The translations under genes were made by a program, and so were the position numbers. Shown piece by piece: positions 14,432-21,236 of a DNA stretch of 22,459 bases. Under the pieces are notes generated by a model. It did no database searches and was not told the origin of the DNA. It was given only the letters and a program-made list of their open reading frames with translations. Each line of letters opens with the position of its first letter. Position 1 is the first letter of the stretch. Source of the stretch: Firmicutes bacterium CAG:341. GTDB lineage: Bacteria; Bacillota; Clostridia; Oscillospirales; Acutalibacteraceae. Where the stretch lies: assembly GCA_000434995.1 (NCBI GenBank), contig FR895326.1:2572-25030 (forward strand), given 5' to 3'.

Positions 14432-15144
14432 TGCAAATTTTATCAATTTCAATTGCAATAGTATTGCTTTTTGTGTTTATTGCGCCGATTTTTTCAGGCG
14501 TTCATAATCTCGGTATGGCAGCCGGTATATTATTAGGGCTTTGCTTTGGCGCAGAGGGTATATTTTATGATAAAATGAATTTTACAACTAAAAAATATAC
14601 CGTGTTTGCGCTTTTTGCAATAAGCTTGGCACTTGTTTTGGCTTGCGCTTATGTAATGAGCTTTGGCAAAAATAATACTTCACACCAAAAAACAGTTGTT
14701 GTACTTGGGTGCAGGGTAAAGGGTGATGTACCAAGCGTCGCACTGCAAAAAAGGGCGGATGAAGCATACTTTTATTTACTGCAAAATCCAAACAGTATCG
14801 CTGTTTTAAGCGGCGGGCAGGGGAAAGATGAAAATATAAGCGAAGCTTTGTGCCTGAAAAAACTTTTGTGTGACAGGGGAATTGAAGCTAAAAGGCTTTA
14901 TTGCGAAGAACTTTCCACCTCTACTGATGAAAATATCCGCTTTTCAAAGCAAATTATTGATGAAAACGGTTTTTGCAGTGATGTTGTAATCGTTACAAGC
15001 GAATATCATCAGTTCAGAGCGCGCAAAATTTGCGAAAAGTATGGGCTTACCCCATACCAATTAAGTTCAAAAACACAGCCGATTCTTTTGCCTACTTTTC
15101 TTTTAAGGGAATTGATGGCAATAATAAATGAAATGTTGAAATAA
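14431..15144 (+). CDS. YdcF/SanA-family membrane protein (DUF218)
   Basis: A 237-residue protein with two N-terminal membrane spans (about 4-40 and 57-78), then a DUF218 domain outside the membrane. Family motifs are VVLGCRVKGDVPS near 91, LSGGQG near 126, EELSTSTDENIRFS near 160 and VTSEYHQFRA near 188. Relatives are linked to envelope barrier function and vancomycin sensitivity in E. coli, but the reaction is not established. Its ATG shares one base with the serS stop, so translation is coupled. It ends the operon at a strong terminator. Confidence 0.87.
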   Translation: MQILSISIAIVLLFVFIAPIFSGVHNLGMAAGILLGLCFGAEGIFYDKMNFTTKKYTVFALFAISLALVLACAYVMSFGKNNTSHQKTVVVLGCRVKGDVPSVALQKRADEAYFYLLQNPNSIAVLSGGQGKDENISEALCLKKLLCDRGIEAKRLYCEELSTSTDENIRFSKQIIDENGFCSDVVIVTSEYHQFRARKICEKYGLTPYQLSSKTQPILLPTFLLRELMAIINEMLK

Positions 15145-15147
15145 AGT

Positions 15148-15190
15148 AAACAACAGCGTTGGATTAAAAATCCAACGCTGTTGTTTTTTG
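15148..15190 (+). terminator. Strong Rho-independent terminator of the parA-ydcF operon
   Basis: A 14-bp perfect stem, 15151-15164 with 15170-15183, closes on the loop TAAAA and is followed by six T (15184-15189). Three A upstream (15148-15150) could extend the stem. Confidence 0.95.
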
Positions 15191-15289
15191 AATCCCTCCA
15201 CCACGCAAGCGTGGTCCCCCTCCCTTTACAAGGGAGGCGAAATAGGCTCCCTTGTAAAGGGAGCTGTCAGCGTAGCTGACTGAGGGATT
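15191..15289. repeat. Composite palindromic repeat with 8-bp terminal inverted repeats
   Basis: The element is bounded by AATCCCTC (15191-15198) and GAGGGATT (15282-15289). Inside are three stems: ACCACGC with GCGTGGT (15200-15215); a perfect 17-bp inverted repeat, 15220-15236 with 15247-15263, around a 10-base spacer; and GTCAGC with GCTGAC (15266-15280). The design resembles a small non-autonomous mobile or REP-like element. From memory, similar CCCTCAGTCAGC / CTCCCTTTACAAGGGAG elements are dispersed in gut Firmicutes, but only one copy is here. The DUF559 gene on the minus strand ends inside the third stem. Confidence 0.85.
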
Positions 15290-15635
15290 TTGTTATTAAA
15301 TTGTCCAAGTATTCACAAACACCGTCAAAGTTGTGGTTTATTTCATTATTGGGTATTCTGATTACAGTAAGCCCATATTGTTCAAGATACTCTGTTCTTG
15401 CGGCATCATAGTCAATACCTTTATCTTCATAATGCTGTGAACCGTCAAGTTCAACTACCAAATTTGCTTTTGCACAATAAAAATCAACAATGTAGTTGCC
15501 GATTATTTTTTGACGAATAAATCGAACATCTTTGCTTTGCAAATAGTCATACCATAAGTGTCGTTCTTCTTTAGTCATATTTTTGCGTAAGGCTTTTGCA
15601 TTAGAAACAAGTTTTTTGTTATGATTATACTTCAT
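15267..15635 (-). CDS. DUF559 domain protein, Vsr-like endonuclease fold
   Basis: A 122-residue protein of the DUF559 family, distantly related to very-short-patch-repair endonucleases of the PD-(D/E)xK fold. The N-terminus is basic, followed by MTKEERHLWYDYLQSKD, a typical opening. The likely metal site is IVDFYCAKANLVVELDGSQH with Asp51 and Glu62. The last residues (KSLSQLR and the stop codon) are encoded by the right end of the palindromic repeat. A ribosome site, GAGGAATT, precedes the ATG. It lies 43 nt downstream of the GH43-like gene and may be read from that operon. Whether it cuts DNA, and what it does for the repeat, is unknown. Confidence 0.88.
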   Translation of the reverse strand: MKYNHNKKLVSNAKALRKNMTKEERHLWYDYLQSKDVRFIRQKIIGNYIVDFYCAKANLVVELDGSQHYEDKGIDYDAARTEYLEQYGLTVIRIPNNEINHNFDGVCEYLDNLITKSLSQLR

Positions 15636-15678
15636 TTTAATTCCTCAATCTGCTTGCAAACTCGTATCTCTCTTTTAG

Positions 15679-16608
15679 TTAAAAAGCCGAAACCGACAAT
15701 CTCTCATATTCTTCATCGCTGATTTCAATTACGCCGCCGTGTTTGAACCCGTAAGGGAAAGAAAAAAGTTGATTAACTTGATGAAAATGTGCATCGCCTG
15801 CTTTTTCGCTTATAAATGGAACATATCCCATTTTTTCTTTCTCACAGCCGAAGAAATCGAGCATTAAGCACCATTTTCCGTCGGGAAGGATATATGTAGT
15901 TGCTGCCTCGTGTGAGCCGGGGCGGTAAAGGGTTTGCATATATTTTTGAAAATCATAATCGTGTTGCCATTTTCCGAAAAGCGAATTTGATGTGGCGTGC
16001 ATATTCATAAGAGGCTCGGCTGAAGTTTTGTAAAACAGGTGGTATGTATCGCCGATTTTAACTAAATGCGAGTCAAACACACCACATGCCTTTTCAAAGA
16101 AAAGTTTTGGCATTGTGAAATTTTCAAAATCTTTTGTTTTGGTGTAATATATTGCCATTTTTTGATAACCGTCGGCTTTAACCGTGGCGCTGAAGTGAAT
16201 TATATATTCATCATCATCTTCGTTATAAAAAATTTCAGGCGCCCAAAGGCATCCGAAATCGTCACGCCCGAAGTATTTAAGCTCCTGCGGGGAAAAATGA
16301 ATTAAATCATCACTTTTCCAAAAGGATATGCATTTACTTGCGTTTGACGATATGTCGCCCCAATCAACATTGTGGTTTTCATCCATTCTGTTAACTATGC
16401 AAAGGTCGGTGGCAATTATCACAAATGAATTATCTTTTAATCTGATAATATCAATATCACGGCAACCTTTTTCGCCCTTGTTACAGGTGATTACGGGTTT
16501 TCCTGAATTAACGGCGGTGTAATCATATCCGTTTTTGCTTACTGCAAAATACACCTGCTCCCCGTCAACAGTTAATTTTTCCCTAAAATGTGCAAATAAA
16601 TATGGCAT
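15679..16608 (-). CDS. GH43-like five-bladed beta-propeller glycosidase
   Basis: A 309-residue protein resembling glycoside hydrolase family 43 enzymes such as arabinosidases and xylosidases. The opening MPYLFAHFREKLTVDGEQVYFAVSKNG is typical of a GH43 branch. RDIDII at 50-55 stands where RDP is usual, LWAPEIFY (121-128) matches the family WAPE motif, and DSHLVKIGDTYHLFYK begins at Asp179. SHEAATTY (Glu234) stands where the acid glutamate normally lies in EGP. There is no signal peptide, so it would act in the cytoplasm on imported oligosaccharides. The start at 16608 has an AAGGAG site; the frame is open to 16644. It follows glmS by about 60 nt and may be co-transcribed. Confidence 0.8.
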   Translation of the reverse strand: MPYLFAHFREKLTVDGEQVYFAVSKNGYDYTAVNSGKPVITCNKGEKGCRDIDIIRLKDNSFVIIATDLCIVNRMDENHNVDWGDISSNASKCISFWKSDDLIHFSPQELKYFGRDDFGCLWAPEIFYNEDDDEYIIHFSATVKADGYQKMAIYYTKTKDFENFTMPKLFFEKACGVFDSHLVKIGDTYHLFYKTSAEPLMNMHATSNSLFGKWQHDYDFQKYMQTLYRPGSHEAATTYILPDGKWCLMLDFFGCEKEKMGYVPFISEKAGDAHFHQVNQLFSFPYGFKHGGVIEISDEEYERLSVSAF

Positions 16609-16669
16609 AAATTCTCCTTGATTTTTAACAATGCGTGTATGCAAAGCTTTTTGATTTTATGATTATATT

Positions 16670-18478
16670 TTACTCAACAGTCACAACTTTTGCAAGGTTT
16701 CGCGGTTTATCAACATCAAGCCCCTTATCGCTTGAAACATAGTAGGCAAGAAGTTGAAGCGCAACAACACTTGGCACGGCGGTAAAATCATCATCAATTT
16801 CCGGCAATACAAAATCACAGCTAATATCTTTTGTAACAAGTGATTTTTTTGCGAAAGTAATAACCTCCGCCTTGCGTGACATTACTTCCTTGATGTTTGA
16901 AATTTGCTTTGCCGCCAAATATCTTTGAGTCATTAAGGCAATTACGGGCGTACCTTTGCTTATAAGCGCAATTGTTCCGTGCTTAAGCTCGCCTGAAGCA
17001 AATGCTTCCGAATGAATATATGATATTTCTTTTAGCTTTAAAGAAGCTTCAAGAAGTGAAGGATAGTCAAATCCTCGTCCTATCATAAAAGTATGCTCGC
17101 TTCCAAGCAGCTTTTTTGCAAGCAGGTGAATTTCATCTTTTCTTGCAATTATGTTTTCAACTGCATCGGGCAGTTTTGCAAGCTCATCAATAAATTTGGT
17201 TACACCCTCATAATTCAGCTTCTTTTTAGTATAAGCCATTCTTGCAGTGAGTAAATAAAAAATTGCAACTTGGGTAGTGTACGCTTTTGTTGAAGCAACC
17301 GCAATTTCAGGTCCTGCCTGTGTGTAAATCACATAATCGCTTTGCATTGCGATTGATGAGCCTTTTACATTAACTATTGCAAGGCTTTTTGCTCCCTTTT
17401 TTTGAGCATATTTTAAAGCTTCAAGCGTATCAATTGTTTCACCGCTTTGTGAAACGCAAATAACCAAAGTGCTTTTGTTAATAATAGGGTTTGAATATAT
17501 AAATTCACTTGCCATATAAACATTTACTGGTATTTCGCAAATGTTTTCAATAAGATGCTTGCCTATTAACCCTGCGTGCATAGCTGTGCCACAGGCAATC
17601 ACTGTAATATCGGTGCAGTTTTCAAACAGCTCATCACAGATTTTATCCCCGCTTAAATCAGGCAGTGAATTTTTTATTCGTGAGTTAATTGTTTTTCGCA
17701 AAACATCAGGCTGTTCGCATATTTCCTTTTCCATATAAAACGGAAAGCCGCCCTTTGTACCGGCGTTTATATCCCAATCAAGTTTTAATATTTCAGGGCA
17801 AACGCTGTTGCCTGCAAAATCTTTTATTTCAATGTCGTCACGCGTGATTTTTGCTATTGTCATTTCCGGCAGTACAAAGTAATTTTTACTGTATTGCCCT
17901 ATTGCAATAATGTCCGACGCGATAAGTGAGCCTTTTTCACTTTTGCAGCAAACAATCGGGCTTACATTTCGTGTTGCATAAATTTTATCGCCCTCACCGT
18001 CAAAAATAATTGCAAGCGCAAAAGTGCCTTGTAACATTTTTACACTTTCAATTATTGCTTTTTCGCAGTTTTTATATTTTTTATATTGCCTGTCAATCAA
18101 AACTGCTATTATTTCACTGTCGGTTTCGCTTTTTAATTCGTTTTCAACTCCCAGGCTGTCACGCAACGCTTCGTAGTTTTCAATAATTCCGTTATGAACA
18201 AGCGTTACTTTTCCGTATTTGTGAGGGTGTGAATTGCTGTCACTTACTTTTCCGTGGGTTGCCCAGCGTGTATGTCCGATTCCTACCGAGCCTGTAATGC
18301 TTTTAACTTTTTCTTCAAGTGCATTAACTCTGCCCTTGCATTTTGTTACTTCGCATTTATTGTTGTTTAATACTGCAATTCCGGCACTGTCATATCCTCT
18401 GTATTCAAGTGCTTTAAGTCCTTTAATCAATACATTTTTTGCATCATCGTATCCGACGCAACCTATAATTCCACACAT
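16670..18478 (-). CDS. glmS: Glutamine--fructose-6-phosphate aminotransferase (isomerizing)
   Basis: A 602-residue enzyme making glucosamine-6-phosphate from fructose-6-phosphate and glutamine, the entry to peptidoglycan amino sugars. Processed Cys2 in MCGIIGCVGY is the glutaminase nucleophile, with GHTRWATHGK and NGIIENY in the same domain. Two SIS isomerase domains follow, with ACGTAMHAG, SQSGETIDT and GRGFDYPSLLEASLKLKEISYIHSEAFASGELKHG. The C-terminus PRNLAKVVTVE is the family end. A GGAG site lies upstream of the ATG. The leader contains a glmS ribozyme, so expression should fall when glucosamine-6-phosphate is abundant. Confidence 0.97.
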   Translation of the reverse strand: MCGIIGCVGYDDAKNVLIKGLKALEYRGYDSAGIAVLNNNKCEVTKCKGRVNALEEKVKSITGSVGIGHTRWATHGKVSDSNSHPHKYGKVTLVHNGIIENYEALRDSLGVENELKSETDSEIIAVLIDRQYKKYKNCEKAIIESVKMLQGTFALAIIFDGEGDKIYATRNVSPIVCCKSEKGSLIASDIIAIGQYSKNYFVLPEMTIAKITRDDIEIKDFAGNSVCPEILKLDWDINAGTKGGFPFYMEKEICEQPDVLRKTINSRIKNSLPDLSGDKICDELFENCTDITVIACGTAMHAGLIGKHLIENICEIPVNVYMASEFIYSNPIINKSTLVICVSQSGETIDTLEALKYAQKKGAKSLAIVNVKGSSIAMQSDYVIYTQAGPEIAVASTKAYTTQVAIFYLLTARMAYTKKKLNYEGVTKFIDELAKLPDAVENIIARKDEIHLLAKKLLGSEHTFMIGRGFDYPSLLEASLKLKEISYIHSEAFASGELKHGTIALISKGTPVIALMTQRYLAAKQISNIKEVMSRKAEVITFAKKSLVTKDISCDFVLPEIDDDFTAVPSVVALQLLAYYVSSDKGLDVDKPRNLAKVVTVE

Positions 18479-18567
18479 AGCTTTTCTCCATTTACTAAGC
18501 TGAAATAATATTTATTACAGCTTCTTATTCTATATTATTAAATATGATATTTTTTCTTTATTATTCC

Positions 18568-18706
18568 CTTATCGTAAGCTTTTGTTCAAATGTTGCCATT
18601 TGTTTTTGTGCTTTTGTTACGCGCTAAGGTGGCACGAAAGAGCATCCGCCGAATTTTCGATAACTCTTTATCCTCGTTATCCTGACTAATCAGGCACATG
18701 GCGCTA
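18568..18706 (-). ncRNA. glmS ribozyme (glucosamine-6-phosphate-activated self-cleaving riboswitch)
   Basis: Read on the minus strand, the leader carries TATAGCGCC, with the expected cleavage between A (18705) and G (18704). Stem P1 is CCTGA/TCAGG (18681-18694). ACGAGGAT, GAGTTATCGAAAATTCGG and GGCGGATGCTC follow in the order of the known ribozyme; GCGCC and GGCG can form the active-site pseudoknot and AAAGAG/CTCTTT forms P3. A P4-like hairpin, CAAATGGCAACATTTG, is followed by AACAAAAGC. Identification rests on recall of the Bacillus glmS ribozyme and matching core motifs. It lies about 90 nt upstream of glmS, and cleavage destabilises the mRNA. Confidence 0.93.
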
Positions 18707-18730
18707 TAAAGAAAAGCTTTGCATAAAACG

Positions 18731-18759
18731 CATATAATGTTAAAATATTAAATTTTCAA
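18731..18759 (-). promoter_or_regulatory. Candidate proximal promoter of glmS
   Basis: On the minus strand, TTGAAA (18754-18759), a 17-bp spacer and TATATG (18731-18736). Transcription from here would begin about 20 nt before the ribozyme cleavage site. The -10 box is imperfect. Confidence 0.4.
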
Positions 18760-18793
18760 GGTACAAACAGACGAATGACCGCCTGTTAAGCGC

Positions 18794-18822
18794 ATATTAG
18801 CACAATCAATTTTATTTGTCAA
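18794..18822 (-). promoter_or_regulatory. Promoter of glmS, distal
   Basis: On the minus strand, a perfect TTGACA (18817-18822), a 17-bp spacer and TAATAT (18794-18799) preceded by TGC, an extended -10. It would give about 80 nt of leader before the ribozyme. The gene-free stretch 18479-18877 is accounted for by this promoter, the proximal candidate, the ribozyme and the dehydrogenase terminator. Confidence 0.65.
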
Positions 18823-18834
18823 TTAAATAATTAT

Positions 18835-18872
18835 AAAAAATCCCTTTAGATTTTATTTCAATCTAAAGGGAT
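18835..18872 (-). terminator. Rho-independent terminator of the alcohol dehydrogenase gene
   Basis: A perfect 13-bp stem, 18840-18852 with 18860-18872, closes on a 7-base loop. On the minus strand it is followed by a T-run complementary to 18835-18840. It lies 5 nt after the dehydrogenase stop codon. Confidence 0.92.
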
Positions 18873-18877
18873 AAATG

Positions 18878-20008
18878 CTATTTCAAAGCTATATACATTT
18901 CTTTGATGTCTTTTTCGGTTAAAGTAATCGGGTTTCTTGTCATCAGCATTGACATACTTTTTTTCGCAAGTTCATCAATCTGCTCGTCCGTGGTACAGCC
19001 GATTTCACTTAATGTGCATCTCATTTTCATTCTTTTCTTCATAGCTGTTATTTCATCAGCCATTTCGTACGCATTTTCAAATCCGCAGTCTTTTGCAAGG
19101 GCGGTTATTCTTCCGTCATCATCAGCGTGCGCTGCATTGAATTTCAAAAAGTAATCAAGCGTAAATGCACACGCTTCGCCGTGCGGTACGCCGTAAATAT
19201 TAGTCAGCGGAAACGAGCATGCGTGCGAACCGGTGGTTCGCGGATGGCTGAAAGCAACGCCGGCAACTATTGACGCTTCTGCCATTTTTTCGCGTGCCGT
19301 TAAATCATTTGGGTTTTGATATGCTTTTTCAAGCCATTCAAAAACAAGCCTTGCGCTGTAAATTGAACAGGCGGAGCAAACAGGCTGGTGAATTGTTGCC
19401 CAATAGCTTTCAATTGCGTGTGATAAAACATCAAGTCCGGTTGACGCAGTAACCTGCGGCGGAACTGTAAGTGTAAGCTGAGGGTCAATAATTGCAATTT
19501 TCGGATACATTGCAGGGTCGTTCATCGGGTTTTTAAGATTTTTTTCAACATCGGTTAAAACAGAAATATTGGTAACTTCACTTGCAGTACCCGAAGTTGT
19601 GGTAACTGCAATCATCGGTATTGCTTCATCTTTGTTTATCTTTTTGCCTTCGCTGTGGTATGATCTGATTTTGTCATTTCCTTTTGCAATGGCACTTGCA
19701 GCTTTGCAGCAATCCATAGGTGAGCCACCGCCGAGAGCAACTGCAAAATCAGCTTTAATTTCACGCATAATTTTAACACAGTCGTCAACATTATCGGTAG
19801 TAGGGTTTGGGCGCACATCGCTGAAAACGGCCTTGATTTTACCGCCGCTCATTTTTACAAATTCATCTGCAACACCGTTTTTTTCAAAGCTTTTTCCGCA
19901 AACAAGCACACCGTTTTTACCACCGATTTCATCGATATATTTTTCAATATCTTTCCTTTTTCCGTTTCCGAAAACAAGCTTTACAGGTAAGTTGAATTCC
20001 CATTCCAT
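18878..20008 (-). CDS. Iron-containing alcohol dehydrogenase
   Basis: A 376-residue group III alcohol dehydrogenase that interconverts alcohols and aldehydes with NAD(P)H in the cytoplasm. The N-terminal nucleotide domain has GGGSPMDCCKAAS near residue 92 and TTSGTASEVT. The helical metal domain carries STGLDVLSHAIESYWA (Asp and His ligands), HPRTTGSHACSFPLTNIYGVPHGEACAF (further His ligands) and a helical C-terminus. The substrate is uncertain: butanol/ethanol dehydrogenase and lactaldehyde-type reductase are both plausible. Start ATG 20006-20008 is preferred because AAAGGTGA lies 6-9 nt upstream and the family begins near MEWEFNLP; ATG at 20026 would add six residues. It is monocistronic by its own promoter and terminator. 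Confidence 0.92.
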   Translation of the reverse strand: MEWEFNLPVKLVFGNGKRKDIEKYIDEIGGKNGVLVCGKSFEKNGVADEFVKMSGGKIKAVFSDVRPNPTTDNVDDCVKIMREIKADFAVALGGGSPMDCCKAASAIAKGNDKIRSYHSEGKKINKDEAIPMIAVTTTSGTASEVTNISVLTDVEKNLKNPMNDPAMYPKIAIIDPQLTLTVPPQVTASTGLDVLSHAIESYWATIHQPVCSACSIYSARLVFEWLEKAYQNPNDLTAREKMAEASIVAGVAFSHPRTTGSHACSFPLTNIYGVPHGEACAFTLDYFLKFNAAHADDDGRITALAKDCGFENAYEMADEITAMKKRMKMRCTLSEIGCTTDEQIDELAKKSMSMLMTRNPITLTEKDIKEMYIALK

Positions 20009-20052
20009 ATGTTTATCACCTTTCATTTTTATATGGTTTTGTTCATAAACAA

Positions 20053-20081
20053 ATTATACATCTTTTATATCAAAATTTCAA
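20053..20081 (-). promoter_or_regulatory. Sigma-A promoter of the alcohol dehydrogenase gene
   Basis: On the minus strand, TTGAAA (20076-20081), a 17-bp spacer and a perfect TATAAT (20053-20058). Transcription would begin near 20046. Confidence 0.75.
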
Positions 20082-20114
20082 CAAAACGGCTGAAAGCGGC
20101 TTAAATAAAGGGAT

Positions 20115-20212
20115 GCAACCGCCGGTTGCGATTCAAAATGTAAAGTGCGGTATATAGATTTTTTCGCCCTTTTGGATTAAAATGCAATTGTAGCCGAAAG
20201 GAAATCGGCACA
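20115..20212 (+). other. Two hairpins upstream of the E2-like gene
   Basis: GCAACC (20115-20120) pairs with GGTTGC (20124-20129) around GCC. Farther down, GCCGA (20193-20197) pairs with TCGGC (20205-20209) around AAGGAAA, and TGT (20189-20191) with ACA (20210-20212) past one bulged A. I could not place a convincing sigma-A promoter in this roughly 180-bp leader. Neither hairpin matches a riboswitch class I know. Confidence 0.35.
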
Positions 20213-20258
20213 TTAAATTGATATTAACGAAATTTACATATTAAGGAGAATAAACATT

Positions 20259-21179
20259 ATGGCTAAACAAACATTAACAACTATTAAGGATGAACATTTT
20301 GGCATTGCAAGAAAAATTGTATCAAATATGACAGCTGAAAGCTGGGAAACAATTCCGCACTGCTGTGCAACTTATGATGCAGAAGTAACTGAATTTATGA
20401 GAGTGTTAAAAGAAATAAATTCTACAATTGAAAAGGAAGAAAAAATCACTGTTAACACAGCTATGTTGCGTGTAATTGTAGAAGCAATTAAAGCCTGCCC
20501 GCAAGTCAATTCACACATTTATTTTAACCGCAAGCTTGTGCGCGGCGAAGTTAAAACTTTTAAAGAAATCAATATTTCAATGCCTACCGTTCTTCACAAT
20601 GGTGAAATGATGACTTTGAATATTCACGATATGGATAAAAAAAGTATGTCCCAAATGCGTGACACAATTAAAGAAACTATCCGCCGTGCAAACAATACGG
20701 ATTTAAACGAAGTTATGTTTGAAGTATCACTTGATAACACTTTAACAGGACTTAAGCAGGGCAAAATTGCACAAACAATTTGCCGCCTTGTAGGCTCAAA
20801 AACAGGTAAGCACAAAGTTAAAACTTTAAAGGGCGAAGCAAAGAAAAAATATTACTCAATCCCTGAAAGCGACAGGCTCACAAAGCACGATATAGAGCAG
20901 GGAACAATAACTGTTTCAAACCTCGGTTCAATCTGCCGTGATTGGCAGGGTGCTTGCACACTTCTTGAAATCATTCCGCCGCAAACCTGCGCAATTGCAA
21001 TCGGCTCAATTCAAAAAAAGCCTGTTTGTGACGAAAACGGAAATGTGGTTGCAGGCAATGTAATGCCGCTTACACTTGCATTTGACCATCGTGCATTTGA
21101 TTTGGGTGATGTTAAACCGTTTATCACAAAGCTTAACGAAATTTTCAAAAATCCTGAAGTAATGAAAGAGTGGTTATAA
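20259..21179 (+). CDS. Stand-alone 2-oxoacid dehydrogenase acyltransferase (E2) catalytic domain protein
   Basis: A 306-residue protein with the chloramphenicol-acetyltransferase-like fold of E2 acyltransferases. It has no lipoyl domain and no peripheral-subunit-binding domain, which normally fill the first 150-200 residues of an E2. GTITVSNLGSICRDWQGACTLLEIIPPQTCAIAIGSI matches the conserved E2 core, and FDHRAFDLGDVKPF contains the catalytic His277 and Asp281 (HxxxD). The usual HRxxDG reads HRAFDLG, with Leu282 where Gly is expected. AAGGAG (20243-20248) precedes the ATG. No E1, E3 or lipoate gene is nearby; spoVAD follows. It may transfer acyl groups from CoA to another acceptor; the substrate is unknown. 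Confidence 0.85.
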   Translation: MAKQTLTTIKDEHFGIARKIVSNMTAESWETIPHCCATYDAEVTEFMRVLKEINSTIEKEEKITVNTAMLRVIVEAIKACPQVNSHIYFNRKLVRGEVKTFKEINISMPTVLHNGEMMTLNIHDMDKKSMSQMRDTIKETIRRANNTDLNEVMFEVSLDNTLTGLKQGKIAQTICRLVGSKTGKHKVKTLKGEAKKKYYSIPESDRLTKHDIEQGTITVSNLGSICRDWQGACTLLEIIPPQTCAIAIGSIQKKPVCDENGNVVAGNVMPLTLAFDHRAFDLGDVKPFITKLNEIFKNPEVMKEWL

Positions 21180-21202
21180 TAATTAAACAATAATATTTTT
21201 TT

Positions 21203-21236
21203 ACATCTCGGTTAAAATATAATCGAGGTGTTTTTT
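21203..21236 (+). terminator. Terminator-like hairpin that includes the spoVAD ribosome binding site
   Basis: ACATCTCG (21203-21210) pairs with CGAGGTGT (21224-21231) with one G-T wobble around a 13-base loop, and six T (21231-21236) follow directly. The right arm contains GAGGTG, the ribosome binding site of spoVAD. The structure could end the E2-like transcript, hide the spoVAD ribosome site in read-through transcripts, or both. Confidence 0.5.

Noticed and set aside
17435..17455. TGTTTCACCGCTTTGTGAAAC inside glmS as parS
   Set aside because: The half-sites have the wrong spacing and the sequence encodes the conserved SQSGET region of GlmS.
19569..20048. 159-codon open frame on the plus strand over the alcohol dehydrogenase gene
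   Set aside because: It is antisense to a clear dehydrogenase and has low-complexity Ser/Leu/Phe composition typical of shadow frames.
21201..21223. TATAAT at 21218-21223 as a spoVAD promoter
   Set aside because: It is too close to the ribosome site and lacks a -35 at proper spacing; transcription would begin within the ribosome binding site.
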